Below, piece by piece: positions 36,241 to 45,791 of a stretch of 64,000 nt of DNA. Each line of letters begins with the position of its first letter. Position 1 is the first letter of the stretch. The stretch is taken from the NCBI RefSeq assembly GCF_000412695.1, contig NC_021499.1, positions 1,674,001 through 1,738,000 of the forward strand, read 5' to 3'. The position numbers and the translations under genes were made by a program. This stretch comes from Pseudomonas resinovorans NBRC 106553. GTDB taxonomy: Bacteria; Pseudomonadota; Gammaproteobacteria; Pseudomonadales; Pseudomonadaceae. Below the pieces are notes generated by a model. The model was given only the letters and a program-made list of their open reading frames with translations. It did no database searches and was not told the DNA's origin.

Positions 36241-36960
36241 ATGAAGCTGTTCAAGATATCCACCTTGATCCTCTGCATGACTGCGTCTGGCTGCAGCATG
36301 CTCGGCCAGCAAAAGGCCGAAGCCCCCGCCAAACCCGAGAAGGCCGCCGCGGCCAGCTCCTGGTGGTGGCCCTTCGGCGGCGAGCAGAAGTCCGGCTCGC
36401 CGAAGGTAGCCAAGGTGGACGTCAAGGCCACCCAGGCCTGGCTCGACCAGTACGAGCCGCGCCTGCGCGAAGCCGTGAAGGACAGCAAGCTGGAGGTCGA
36501 GCGCCGGGAGAACGTCCTGGTGGTCACCCTGCCGGTGGATGTCTCGTTCAACCCGGACCGCCCGAGCATGCTCCTGGCGATGTCCCTGGGCCCCATCACC
36601 AAGGTGGCCAAGCTGGTGGAAGGCGACACCAAGACCGCCGTACTGGTCCTGGGTCACGCCGACACCTCCGGCAAGGACGAAACCAACCGCAAGATCAGCC
36701 AGGAACGCGCCCAGTCCGTGGCGGCGATCTTCCGCCTGAGCGGCTTGCAGCGTGATCGCCTGTCGCTCAAGGGTGTGGGTTCGGACATGCCGCGCGCCGC
36801 CAACGACAGCCAGCAGGGCCGCTCCCTCAACCGCCGCGTGGAAATGGTGCTGACACCCCAGGAGACCCTGGTGGCGCTGATCGCCCAGTACAACAAGCCG
36901 GCCAAGCCGGAGCAGTCGGGCAAGGCCGAGCAGGTGGTTGCGGCAGATCAAACCAAGTAG
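36241..36960 (+). CDS. OmpA-family lipoprotein 3
   Basis: The 239-residue protein has a lipoprotein signal ending TASGC (Cys18), an Ala/Lys linker with WWWPFGG, and an OmpA-like domain (LVLGHADTSGKDETNRKISQERA; SLNRRVEMVL). The thrombospondin-3-like segment of the 26.7-kb pair is missing, so it is a distinct paralogue. It probably links outer membrane and peptidoglycan. The upstream gap (36107-36240) has a T-rich run (ATATTTTTTC) but no clear promoter. Confidence 0.88.
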   Translation: MKLFKISTLILCMTASGCSMLGQQKAEAPAKPEKAAAASSWWWPFGGEQKSGSPKVAKVDVKATQAWLDQYEPRLREAVKDSKLEVERRENVLVVTLPVDVSFNPDRPSMLLAMSLGPITKVAKLVEGDTKTAVLVLGHADTSGKDETNRKISQERAQSVAAIFRLSGLQRDRLSLKGVGSDMPRAANDSQQGRSLNRRVEMVLTPQETLVALIAQYNKPAKPEQSGKAEQVVAADQTK

Positions 36961-37008
36961 GCCAGGCTTGGGTAAGCTATTGGCTTTGCTCACACAGGAT
37001 CGCCAATC

Positions 37009-37656
37009 ATGACCCAGACCCTGGCCGACATGCGCCGTGACTACACCCGTGACGGGCTCAGCGAGGAGCAGGCTCCCGCCGAGCCCTTCGGCCTGTTCCA
37101 GCACTGGTTCGGCGACGCGGTGAAGACCGAGCAACTGCCGGTCGAACCCAACGCCATGACCCTCGCCACGGTCGACGCCCAGGGCCGCCCCCATTGCCGG
37201 GTGCTGCTGCTCAAGGGCCTGGACGAGCGTGGCTTCACCTTCTTCAGCAATTACGACAGCGCCAAGGGCGAACAGCTCGCGGCCAGTCCCTTTGCCGCCA
37301 TGACCTTCTTCTGGCCGGCCCTGGAGCGCCAGGTGCGCATCGAGGGGCGGGTGGAGCGGGTGACCCCGGCCGAATCCGATGCCTACTTCCAGGTCCGACC
37401 GCTGGGCAGCCGTCTCGGCGCCTGGGCCTCGCCCCAGAGCCGGGTGATCGCCGATCGCAGCGAGCTCGAATCCCTGCTGGCGCAGACCGAGCAGCGTTTC
37501 CTCGACCAGGCACCCACCTGCCCGCCGCACTGGGGCGGCTATCGCCTCTTGCCCGAGCGCATCGAGTTCTGGCAGGGGCGGGCCAGTCGCCTGCATGACC
37601 GCCTCAACTACCGTCTGGTGAATGACGCCTGGGTTCGCGAGCGTCTGGCGCCCTGA
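37009..37656 (+). CDS. pdxH: Pyridoxamine 5'-phosphate oxidase
   Basis: The 215-residue FMN enzyme makes pyridoxal 5'-phosphate. Family segments include [27 protein letters not shown] (FMN and substrate contacts), [17 protein letters not shown] and, at the C-terminus, [10 protein letters not shown]...WVRERLAP with the invariant RLxP ending. CACAGG lies before ATG 37009. It stands alone, close to the preceding OmpA-like gene. Confidence 0.97.
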   Translation: MTQTLADMRRDYTRDGLSEEQAPAEPFGLFQHWFGDAVKTEQLPVEPNAMTLATVDAQGRPHCRVLLLKGLDERGFTFFSNYDSAKGEQLAASPFAAMTFFWPALERQVRIEGRVERVTPAESDAYFQVRPLGSRLGAWASPQSRVIADRSELESLLAQTEQRFLDQAPTCPPHWGGYRLLPERIEFWQGRASRLHDRLNYRLVNDAWVRERLAP

Positions 37657-37714
37657 GGTTTCCCGAGGGGAGGGGCGGGGCGGTAGACTGCCCGCTTCCC
37701 AGGAGACCCTCCCC

Positions 37715-38869
37715 ATGCTCGCACTCGATTCGGCACTGGCGCAGCTCATCGTCGACCGCGCCATGGCCATCCTTCCATACAACATCAACGTGATGGATGA
37801 CCAGGGCATGATCATCGGCACGGGAGATCCCCAGCGCCTGCATACCCGCCATGAAGGGGCGCAATTGGTGCTCGCCAACCGCCGGGTGGTGGAGATCGAC
37901 AGCCAGGCCGCCAGCTGCCTGCGTGGCGTCCGTCCCGGGGTGAACCTCCCGCTGCTGCATGCCGAGCGGCTGATCGGTGTGCTCGGCATTACCGGCGAAC
38001 CCGAGACCGTGCGTCCCTATGCCGAGCTGGTGCGCATGGCCGCCGAAGTGCTGGTGGAGCAGCGCCAGTTGCAGGTGGAGCGGCATTGGCAGCGTCACCA
38101 GTTGGAGTCCTGGCTGTGCCAGCTCGCCGATCCAACCACGGAGCTGGTGCAATTGGCCGCCGAAGGCGAGCGCATCGGCCTGTTGCTGGCCTGGCGTCAG
38201 CAGGTTTGTGTCCTGGAGATGACGGAGGCGGGCGACACCCTGCAGCGCAGGGCCCGACTGATCGACGCGCTGTCCCGCCAGGGCCAACTGTGTGCGCCGC
38301 TGTCGGCGCGCGAACTGATCTGCTGCCGCCCGTTCAGCGCCGAACGAGACGATCACGCCTGGCTCGCCCAGGCCGATGAGCGCGGCTGGGGCGTCGCCCG
38401 GCTGTGTGTCAGCGATCCGCAGGCGTGCATTGGCGATCTGCGCGAAGCGGCCCTGGCCACCCGATCCCTGCTGGCCTTCGCCCAGGCATGCCGGCCGGCG
38501 CAGCGCCTGCTGCGCCTGGAGGAGCATCGCTTGTCGACCCTGCTGTTCAGCCAGCGCGACAGCTGGCTCCTGCGCCGTTGGCTGAGGCCGCTGGAGCGCC
38601 TGATCGCGGCGGATCAGGATGCTGTCCTGCGCGAGACCCTGCGCTGCTGGCGCGAGCACGATGGCCATGCCCAGGAGTGCGCCCAGGCCCTCGGCATCCA
38701 CCGCAATACCCTGCGTTACCGGCTGGAGCGCATCGCCGAACTGGTCGGTCTGGAACAGGCCCGCCAGGACCAGCTGATGTTTCTCTCCCTGGGGTTGGAG
38801 CTGTTCCAGGAACGGACCCGGACTTGTGCCGATGCACTTGCCGGGCCGCGAAATGAGTTGTTGCGTTAG
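37715..38869 (+). CDS. CdaR-family sugar-diacid/glycerate regulator
   Basis: The 384-residue activator has an N-terminal CdaR sensor domain (LALDSALAQLIVDRAMAIL; GVLGITGEPE, to about residue 135), a middle domain, and a C-terminal PucR/CdaR helix-turn-helix (CAQALGIHRNTLRYRLERI, about 325-345). CdaR relatives sense glycerate or sugar diacids and switch on glucarate, galactarate and glycerate genes. It sits 88 bases before the GntP permease and glycerate kinase genes on the same strand, its likely targets. ATG 37715 has AGGAG 10 bases upstream. Confidence 0.9.
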   Translation: MLALDSALAQLIVDRAMAILPYNINVMDDQGMIIGTGDPQRLHTRHEGAQLVLANRRVVEIDSQAASCLRGVRPGVNLPLLHAERLIGVLGITGEPETVRPYAELVRMAAEVLVEQRQLQVERHWQRHQLESWLCQLADPTTELVQLAAEGERIGLLLAWRQQVCVLEMTEAGDTLQRRARLIDALSRQGQLCAPLSARELICCRPFSAERDDHAWLAQADERGWGVARLCVSDPQACIGDLREAALATRSLLAFAQACRPAQRLLRLEEHRLSTLLFSQRDSWLLRRWLRPLERLIAADQDAVLRETLRCWREHDGHAQECAQALGIHRNTLRYRLERIAELVGLEQARQDQLMFLSLGLELFQERTRTCADALAGPRNELLR

Positions 38870-38957
38870 GGCGTCCGCACAGGGATCGACTGGGGCCGTT
38901 GCGGCACAATCCCAGGGCTGCATACGGCACCCATAACAACAACCAAGGAGTCCGCAC

Positions 38958-40316
38958 ATGGTCCTGGTACTGATTCTGGCGGCGTTGATCGCCTTCATCG
39001 TACTCTCCACCACGCGCTTGAAACTGCACCCTTTCCTCGCCCTGCTGGCGGCCGCCTTCATCGCCGGCTTCGCCTACCAGGTCCCCGCCGGTGAAATCGT
39101 CAAGACCATTACCGCGGGCTTCGGCAGCATCCTCGGCTACATCGGCATCGTCATCGTCCTCGGCACCATCATTGGTGTGATCCTCGAGCGTAGCGGCGCG
39201 GCCATCACCATGGCCGAGACCGTGATCAAGCTGCTGGGCGAGCGCTTCCCCACCCTGACCATGTCGATCATCGGCTACCTGGTGTCCATCCCGGTGTTTT
39301 GCGACTCGGGCTACGTGATCCTCAACTCCCTGAAGAACGCCCTGGCCGCGCGCATGCGCGTTTCCACCGTGGCCATGAGCGTGGCGCTCGCCACCGGCCT
39401 CTACGCCACCCATACCTTCGTGCCGCCGACACCGGGCCCGATCGCCGCCGCCGGCAACCTCGGGCTGGATGCCAGCCTTGGCCTGGTGATCGCGGTGGGG
39501 CTGGTGGTGGCGCTGGTGACCGCCTTCGCCGGCATGTGGTGGGCCAACCGCTTCATCGGCCGTGAAGTGCAGTTGGAGGACGATGGCCTGCCGCACCAGC
39601 CGGATCAGGACTTCGCGGCCCTGCGCGCCAGCTACGGCAAGCTGCCCAGCGCCTTCCAGGCCTTCGCGCCGATCTTCGTACCTATCCTGCTGATCTGCCT
39701 GGGCTCCATCGCGGCCTTCCCCAGCAAGCCCCTCGGCAGTGGCCTGTTCTTCGCCACCCTGGGCTTCCTCGGTACGCCTGTAGTTGCGCTACTGGTTGGC
39801 CTGGCCTTGGCCTGCACGCTGCTGAAAAGCGCGGACAAGCGCAAGGAGTTCCACGACCACGTGGCCGAAGGCATCCTCTCCGCCGCGCCTATCCTGTTGA
39901 TCACCGGTGCCGGTGGTGCGTTCGGCGCCGTGCTGAAGGTCACCCCCCTGGGCGACTACCTGGGCAGCACCCTGTCGGCGCTCGGCATCGGCCTGTTCAT
40001 GCCGTTCGTGGTCGCCGCCGCGCTGAAAACCGCCCAGGGTTCAACCACCGTGGCGCTGGTCACCACCTCCGCGCTGGTGGCGCCCCTGCTCGGCCAGCTC
40101 GGCCTGGACAGCGAGATGGGCCGGGTGCTGACTGTGATGGCCATCGGTGCCGGCGCCATGACGGTATCCCATGCCAACGACAGCTTCTTCTGGGTCGTGA
40201 CCCAGTTCAGCCGGATGCCGGTTTCCCTGGCCTACCGCGCCCAGACCCTGGCTACCCTGATACAGGGTATCGCCGGCATGCTCGCCACCTGGCTGCTCAG
40301 CCTGGTCCTGCTCTGA
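38958..40316 (+). CDS. GntP-family permease, probably for glycerate
   Basis: The 452-residue inner-membrane transporter has about 12 hydrophobic segments. GntP-family segments include FCDSGYVILNSLKNALAA and THTFVPPTPGPIAAAG. GntP proteins import gluconate and related hydroxy-acids by H+ symport. Linkage to glycerate kinase and a CdaR regulator points to D-glycerate. AAGGAG lies 9 bases before the ATG. Confidence 0.92.
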   Translation: MVLVLILAALIAFIVLSTTRLKLHPFLALLAAAFIAGFAYQVPAGEIVKTITAGFGSILGYIGIVIVLGTIIGVILERSGAAITMAETVIKLLGERFPTLTMSIIGYLVSIPVFCDSGYVILNSLKNALAARMRVSTVAMSVALATGLYATHTFVPPTPGPIAAAGNLGLDASLGLVIAVGLVVALVTAFAGMWWANRFIGREVQLEDDGLPHQPDQDFAALRASYGKLPSAFQAFAPIFVPILLICLGSIAAFPSKPLGSGLFFATLGFLGTPVVALLVGLALACTLLKSADKRKEFHDHVAEGILSAAPILLITGAGGAFGAVLKVTPLGDYLGSTLSALGIGLFMPFVVAAALKTAQGSTTVALVTTSALVAPLLGQLGLDSEMGRVLTVMAIGAGAMTVSHANDSFFWVVTQFSRMPVSLAYRAQTLATLIQGIAGMLATWLLSLVLL

Positions 40317-40369
40317 CCGCAACGCCGCCCGGGGCCTGCGTGGTCCCGGGCCCTTCCTGAGGTATCCCG

Positions 40370-41506
40370 ATGAAAGTCGTCATTGCTCCCGATTCCTTCA
40401 AGGAAAGCCTGAGCGCACCTGAGGTGGCCGCTGCCATCGCCCGTGGCTGGGCCTCGGTGTTTCCCGATGCCGAGCTGGTGCAAAAGCCCATGGCCGACGG
40501 TGGCGAAGGCACGGTGGACGCGGTGCTCGCGGCCACCGGCGGCGAACGCCGGGAGGCGCGGGTTCTGGGGCCGCTCGGGGAAAGCGTCCAGGCCCATTGG
40601 GGCTGGCTGGGTGAAGGCCGCGCGATTATCGAGATGGCCGCCGCCAGCGGACTGCACCTGGTCACGCCGAGCGCCCGCGACGCCACCCGCACCAGCAGTT
40701 TCGGCACCGGCGAATTGATTCGCCAGGCGCTGGACGCCGGGGCGACACGCATCATCCTCGGCCTGGGCGGCAGCGCGACCAACGATGGTGGCGCGGGCCT
40801 GCTTTCAGCCCTGGGCTTGCGCCTGCTGGACGAAGACGGCGTGCCACTGCCGGGCGGTGGTGCCGCCCTGGCTCGCCTGGCGCGGATCGATGCATCCGGG
40901 CTCGATCCCCGACTTGCCGGGGTCGAATTCGAAGTGGCGGCGGACGTGGACAATCCACTGTGCGGTGACAAGGGCGCTTCCCAGGTCTTCGGCCCGCAGA
41001 AGGGCGCCAGCCCCGAACAGGTGACGCTGCTGGATGCCGCGCTGGGGCACTACGCCCGGGTGGTCGCCACGCAATTGGGAGCGGACCACAGCCTGTATCC
41101 CGGCGTGGGCGCGGCCGGTGGCCTGGGCTTCGCCGCCCGGGCATTCCTCGGGGCGCGCTTCTGCCCCGGCATCGAACTGGTGGCGGAACTGGCCGGTCTC
41201 GCGGAGGCGGTGAGGGATGCCGACCTGGTGGTAACCGGGGAGGGCCGCCTGGACGCCCAGAGCCTGCACGGCAAGACCCCGGTCGGGGTGGCGCGTATCG
41301 CTGGCGCCGCCGGGGTGCCGGTCATAGCGCTCGCTGGTAGCCTGGGGGAGGGCTACCAGCGCCTGCGCGACGCCGGCATCGAGGCGGCCTTCAGCCTGGT
41401 TCCCGGCCCCATGGCGCTGGAGCGGGCCATGGCCTGCGCGGCCGTCGAGCTGCAAGCGCGCAGTGCCGAAATCGCCCGCCTCTGGGCCCTGGCCGCGCGG
41501 CGCTGA
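40370..41506 (+). CDS. Glycerate kinase
   Basis: The 378-residue enzyme of the GarK/GlxK family phosphorylates D-glycerate to 2-phosphoglycerate (family knowledge). It starts MKVVIAPDSFKESLSA and has ADGGEGTVDA, LGGSATNDGGAG and VVTGEGRLDAQS segments typical of the family. It completes the import-and-phosphorylate route begun by the GntP permease 53 bases upstream, delivering glycerate to lower glycolysis. The gap to the next gene (41507-41805) shows nothing I can identify. Confidence 0.95.
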   Translation: MKVVIAPDSFKESLSAPEVAAAIARGWASVFPDAELVQKPMADGGEGTVDAVLAATGGERREARVLGPLGESVQAHWGWLGEGRAIIEMAAASGLHLVTPSARDATRTSSFGTGELIRQALDAGATRIILGLGGSATNDGGAGLLSALGLRLLDEDGVPLPGGGAALARLARIDASGLDPRLAGVEFEVAADVDNPLCGDKGASQVFGPQKGASPEQVTLLDAALGHYARVVATQLGADHSLYPGVGAAGGLGFAARAFLGARFCPGIELVAELAGLAEAVRDADLVVTGEGRLDAQSLHGKTPVGVARIAGAAGVPVIALAGSLGEGYQRLRDAGIEAAFSLVPGPMALERAMACAAVELQARSAEIARLWALAARR

Positions 41507-41805
41507 TCGCAGCGCCTGAATCGTGCGACCTGCTCCAACCGGGCAGGTCCCCGCCTCACAGGTACATCCTCCGATCGGCGCGACCTGCGCACCGCCAGCC
41601 GGCAGCGGCAATCGCCGGCGACGGATATTCGATGCTGCAGTAACCCATGGACTACCCTAGGAGGACGGGAGAACGTGGAAGGGATCCCTGATAGCACTCT
41701 GCAAACTGAACTCCGCCTGAACGAGCTCCGAGTAATCACCTCTCGGGGTGACAGCTTCCAAGGCGCAGAGTTTAATGATTAGGTCTCGAATCTGGAGGTA
41801 TTGCT

Positions 41806-42270
41806 ATGCGTAAACCCGTTCTGTTGGTGGGGGCCTTCATGGCTGCTGCGCTGACCTTGGGTGGTTGTCAGTCGAACCTGAGCGGCGACACCTTCAGCCG
41901 CGATGAGGCCCGCCGGGTACAGACCGTGCGCATGGGCACCATCGAATCGCTTCGCCCGGTACAGATCGAGGGCACCAAGACGCCGATTGGCGCCGGCGCC
42001 GGCGCGGTGGTCGGTGGCATCGGTGGCAGCGCCATCGGTGGTGGCCGTGGCAGCGCCGTAGCCTCGGTGCTCGGTGCGGTGGCTGGCGGTATGATCGGCG
42101 CCGCGGCCGAGGAGGGCCTGACTCGTACCCAGGGCGTCGAGATCACCGTGCGCGAGGACGATGGTTCGTTGCGTGCCTACGTCCAGGAAGTCAGCCCCAA
42201 TGAAGTATTCCGCGTCGGTCAGCGCGTACGCATCCTGACGGTCAACGGCACCAGCCGCGTCAGTCTCTGA
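41806..42270 (+). CDS. slyB: SlyB-like glycine-zipper outer membrane lipoprotein
   Basis: The 154-residue lipoprotein has lipobox LGGC (Cys21) and a glycine-zipper pair (GAGAGAVVGGIGGSAIGGG; VLGAVAGGMIGAA) that spans or caps the outer membrane, followed by a small beta domain (GVEITVREDDGSLRAYVQE; GQRVRILTVNG). The layout is that of SlyB, a PhoP-regulated envelope stress protein in enterics. GGAGG lies 7 bases before the ATG. A strong terminator follows. Confidence 0.88.
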   Translation: MRKPVLLVGAFMAAALTLGGCQSNLSGDTFSRDEARRVQTVRMGTIESLRPVQIEGTKTPIGAGAGAVVGGIGGSAIGGGRGSAVASVLGAVAGGMIGAAAEEGLTRTQGVEITVREDDGSLRAYVQEVSPNEVFRVGQRVRILTVNGTSRVSL

Positions 42271-42275
42271 AGCTG

Positions 42276-42306
42276 AGCTGTCCCAGTGGGACAGCTTGTT
42301 CTTTTT
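42276..42306 (+). terminator. Rho-independent terminator after slyB
   Basis: AGCTGTCCC, loop AGT, GGGACAGCT, then TGTTCTTTTT, starting 5 bases after the stop codon. Confidence 0.92.
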
Positions 42307-42360
42307 CCGTTCCGGTCCTGCAGAAAGAGCGACAGTGGCGACGCCCTGTCGCCCTTTGAA

Positions 42361-42510
42361 CCTGTTTACGATCTGCTGCGCGTCGGCCCTGCGGCGTTAA
42401 AAACAGGCTCGGAATGCTCATTTACAGCTCGTAAACTCGTGTGCGAGCCCAGTCCGCTTCCTCGCCTGTTTTTGCCTTGCATGGCTCTAGCTCGCGATAT
42501 CGTAAACGGG
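42361..42510 (+). repeat. Long modular hairpin repeat, copy B (about 150 bp)
   Basis: End arms GTTTACGAT (42364-42372) and ATCGTAAAC (42499-42507) enclose the same core as copy A, without the two extra segments. The core folds on itself: AAAAACAGGC pairs with GCCTGTTTTT, and the centre TTTACAGCTCGTAAA is a 5-bp hairpin. No coding frame is supported. The remaining DNA to mrpA (42511-42650) is AT-rich (TTTTGAAATAATTC) and probably holds the mrp promoter, which I cannot place. Confidence 0.8.
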
Positions 42511-42660
42511 GTCTACGGTTGGGTATTTTCTGGCGCCGCTCGCGTTTTGAAATAATTCAATCCATCGCGATCAATCGATAGTATTGGATAATCGCAGGGA
42601 TTTTCGCCTGCCGTTTCCGTTACTTACGAGGGAAATGGCGCTGACCTTGGGGAGTTATGG

Positions 42661-45456
42661 ATGATCTTGGCGCTCATTGTCGCGCTGCCGTTTCTTGGGG
42701 CGTTGCTTCCACCGCTGGTTGAGCGCCATGGCCGTTCCGTCTGCGCGGCCGCCGCCGCGCTGGTACCGTTGACCGGTCTCATCTTGCTGCTGGCCCAGAC
42801 CGATAGCGTCTTCGCCGGCCACACCCTGACCCTGATCCAACCCTGGTTGCCGGGCCTGGGCCTGAGTTTCAGCCTGCGCCTGGACGGCCTGGGTTACCTC
42901 TTCGCCCTGCTGATCCTCGGCATCGGCGTGCTGGTCATCATCTACGCCCGCTACTACCTGTCCGACGAAGAGCCCATGGGGCGCTTCTTCGCCTTCCTGT
43001 TGCTGTTCATGGGCGCGATGCTCGGCGTGGTGCTGTCCGAAAACCTGCTGCTGATGCTGGTGTTCTGGGAGCTGACCAGCCTGTCGTCCTTCCTCCTCAT
43101 CGGCTTCTGGGGGCATCGCTCCGATGCCCGCAAGGGCGCGCGCATGGCCCTGGCGGTCACCGGTGGCGGTGGCCTGGCGTTGCTGGCCGGGGTGCTGCTG
43201 GTGGGGCACATCGCCGGAAGCTTCGAGCTGACCCAGGTGCTGGCCGCCGGCGAGCAGATCCGCGCCCATGCACTCTATCCGCTGGCCCTGGTGCTGGTGC
43301 TGCTGGGCGTGTTCACCAAGTCCGCCCAGTTTCCCTTCCACTTCTGGTTGCCCCATGCCATGGCGGCGCCGACCCCCGTATCCGCCTACCTGCACTCGGC
43401 GACCATGGTCAAGGCAGGGGTCTTCCTGCTGGCGCGCCTCTACCCGGCGCTGTCCGGTAGCGACCTGTGGTTCTACCTGGTCAGCCTGAGCGGCCTGGCG
43501 ACCCTGTTGCTCGGCGCCGCGATGGCCCTGTTCCAGCACGACCTCAAGGGCCTGCTGGCGTACTCCACCATCAGCCACCTGGGCCTGATCACCCTGCTGT
43601 TCGGCCTGGACTCCCAGCTGTCCAACGTCGCGGCGGTGTTCCACCTCATCAACCACGCCACCTTCAAGGCCTCGCTGTTCATGGCCGCCGGGATCATTGA
43701 CCACGAGACCGGCAGCCGCGACATGCGCCTGCTCAACGGGATGTGGAAGTACCTGCCGCACACGGCGGTGCTGGCGATGGTGGCGTCCCTGGCCATGGCC
43801 GGGGTGCCTTTGCTGAACGGCTTCCTCAGCAAGGAGATGTTCTTCGGCGAGACCCTGCAACAAGACCTGCTTGGCAGCTTCAGCTGGGTGGTGCCGGCGG
43901 TGGCGACCCTGGCCGCCGTGTTCTCGGTGGCCTATTCCCTGCGTTTCGTCCATGACGTGTTCTTCAATGGCGAGCCCAGGGCCCTGCCCAAGTTCCCGCC
44001 CCACGAGCCGCCGCGCTACATGAAGTTGCCGGTGGAAATCCTGGTGCTCCTCTGCCTGGTGGTGGGCATGCTGCCGGGAGTCACCGTCGCGCCGCTGCTG
44101 GCGGCTGCGGCCTCGGCGAGCCTGGGCGGCGAGTTGCCCGAATACAGCCTGGCCATCTGGCACGGCTTCAACATGCCCCTGGCCATGAGTTTCGTGGCGC
44201 TGGTGGGCGGTGTGCTGGTCTATGTGATGCGCCAGCCGCTGTTCCGCTGGTACGCCGATCTGCCGGACACCGACGCCAAGGACGTGTTCGAGCAGCAGGT
44301 GCAGCGCGTGACCCACGCGGCCCGCTGGATCACCGGCCACCTGGAGAACGGTTCCCTGCAGCGCTACCTGGCCTGGCTGCTGGGGGCCGCCACCCTGATG
44401 GTGGCGCTGTGCCTGGCGCCGCTGCCGCAGATCGCCGGTGCGCGTGCACTGACCCCGCTGGACGGCATGACCGCCCTCGGCATGGTGGTGCTGTCGGTGT
44501 CCGGCGTGCTGACGGCGATCTTCCATCGGCAGCGGCTGATCGCCCTGATGGTGCTGGGCGTGGCCGGCCTGCTGGTGGCCCTGGCCTTCGTCCGCTTCTC
44601 GGCACCGGACCTGGCCCTGACCCAGCTGGTGGTGGAAGTGGTGACCCTGGTGCTGCTGATTCTGGCGCTCTACTACCTGCCGTCCCGCACGCCGGGGGAG
44701 AGTTCCAGCCTGCGCGGGTTGCGCGACCTGATCCTGGCCTGCGCCTTCGGCGTGATGGTGGCGCTGCTGGCCTTCGCGGTGCTGACCCGTCCCTATGCCA
44801 GCATCGCCGACTACTTCCTGGCCAACAGCGTCTCCGGGGGCGGCGGCACCAACGTGGTGAACGTGATCCTGGTGGACTTCCGTGGCTTCGACACCCTGGG
44901 CGAGATCACCGTCCTGGTGATCGCCGCCGTGGGAATCTACGCCATGCTCTCCGGCCTGCACCTCTCCACCCCCACCTGCGATCCCCAGGGGCGCCGCTGG
45001 GCCCACGCCAAGCACCCGTTGGTCCTCGAGACCCTGTCGCGCCTGATGCTGCCCCTGGCGTTGCTGATCTCGGTGTTCATCTTCCTGCGGGGCCACAACC
45101 TGCCTGGCGGCGGCTTCATCGCCGGGCTGATCACCTCCGTGGCACTGGTGCTGCAGTACATCGCCAGCGGCATCGCCTGGGTGGAGCGGCGGATGAACTT
45201 CAAGTACCAGCGCATGGCCGGCGCCGGCGTGGTCATCGCCGGTCTGACCGGCCTCGGCAGCTGGGCCTTCGGCCGCAGCTTCCTCACCACCGCCTTCGGC
45301 CACTTCGAGTTGCCGTTGGTGGGTGAGTTCGAATTGGCCAGCGCCCTGTTCTTCGACCTCGGCGTCTACCTCACCGTGGTCGGTTCCACCCTGCTGATCC
45401 TGGTCAACCTGGGGCGGGTGAGCCTGGCCCCGACCGAGAGCAAGGAGATTCACTGA
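42661..45456 (+). CDS. mrpA: Mrp/Sha Na+/H+ antiporter subunit A (MrpA-MrpB fusion)
   Basis: The 931-residue polytopic protein covers MrpA, homologous to respiratory complex I NuoL (HSATMVKAGVFLLARL; LLAYSTISHLGL with the proton-path Lys), and, after about residue 780, an MrpB-like segment (LSRLMLPLALLISVFIFLRGHNLPGGGFIAGL). Such A-B fusions are usual in Pseudomonas and explain why no separate mrpB follows. The complex exchanges Na+ or K+ for H+ across the inner membrane, for salt and alkali tolerance. GGAG lies 6 bases before ATG 42661. First of six overlapping genes. Confidence 0.96.
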   Translation: MILALIVALPFLGALLPPLVERHGRSVCAAAAALVPLTGLILLLAQTDSVFAGHTLTLIQPWLPGLGLSFSLRLDGLGYLFALLILGIGVLVIIYARYYLSDEEPMGRFFAFLLLFMGAMLGVVLSENLLLMLVFWELTSLSSFLLIGFWGHRSDARKGARMALAVTGGGGLALLAGVLLVGHIAGSFELTQVLAAGEQIRAHALYPLALVLVLLGVFTKSAQFPFHFWLPHAMAAPTPVSAYLHSATMVKAGVFLLARLYPALSGSDLWFYLVSLSGLATLLLGAAMALFQHDLKGLLAYSTISHLGLITLLFGLDSQLSNVAAVFHLINHATFKASLFMAAGIIDHETGSRDMRLLNGMWKYLPHTAVLAMVASLAMAGVPLLNGFLSKEMFFGETLQQDLLGSFSWVVPAVATLAAVFSVAYSLRFVHDVFFNGEPRALPKFPPHEPPRYMKLPVEILVLLCLVVGMLPGVTVAPLLAAAASASLGGELPEYSLAIWHGFNMPLAMSFVALVGGVLVYVMRQPLFRWYADLPDTDAKDVFEQQVQRVTHAARWITGHLENGSLQRYLAWLLGAATLMVALCLAPLPQIAGARALTPLDGMTALGMVVLSVSGVLTAIFHRQRLIALMVLGVAGLLVALAFVRFSAPDLALTQLVVEVVTLVLLILALYYLPSRTPGESSSLRGLRDLILACAFGVMVALLAFAVLTRPYASIADYFLANSVSGGGGTNVVNVILVDFRGFDTLGEITVLVIAAVGIYAMLSGLHLSTPTCDPQGRRWAHAKHPLVLETLSRLMLPLALLISVFIFLRGHNLPGGGFIAGLITSVALVLQYIASGIAWVERRMNFKYQRMAGAGVVIAGLTGLGSWAFGRSFLTTAFGHFELPLVGEFELASALFFDLGVYLTVVGSTLLILVNLGRVSLAPTESKEIH

Positions 45457-45791
45457 TGGAGGCGCTGTTCGCCATTACCCTCGGCCTGCTCACCGCCAGC
45501 GGCACCTATCTGCTGCTGCGCGGGCGCACCTTTGCGGTGGTGCTGGGCCTGACCCTGCTGTCCTACGCAGTCAACCTGTTCCTCTTCGCCATGGGGCGCC
45601 TGGCCGGCGAGGCCGCCGTGCTCGGGCGCGACGTGCAGTACGCCGACCCGGTGCCCCAGGCGCTGGTGCTCACCGCCATCGTCATTGGCTTCGCCATGAC
45701 CGCCTTCGTGGTGGTCCTGGCCCTGCGCGGGGTTTCGGAGCTCGGCAGCGACCATGTGGATGGCCGTCGCGAGGAGGACTCCGCGCCATGA
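45456..45791 (+). CDS. mrpC: Mrp antiporter subunit C
   Basis: A 111-residue NuoK-like protein with three membrane helices (FAITLGLLTASGTYLLL; VVLGLTLLSYAVNLFLFAMG; QALVLTAIVIGFAMTAFVVVLAL). The TGATG junction overlaps the mrpA stop by one base. Confidence 0.94.
   Translation: MEALFAITLGLLTASGTYLLLRGRTFAVVLGLTLLSYAVNLFLFAMGRLAGEAAVLGRDVQYADPVPQALVLTAIVIGFAMTAFVVVLALRGVSELGSDHVDGRREEDSAP

Noticed and set aside
42655..45453. A 932-codon open frame antisense to mrpA
   Set aside because: It mirrors the mrpA codons (His- and Gln-rich low-complexity product) and mrpA is a certain gene.
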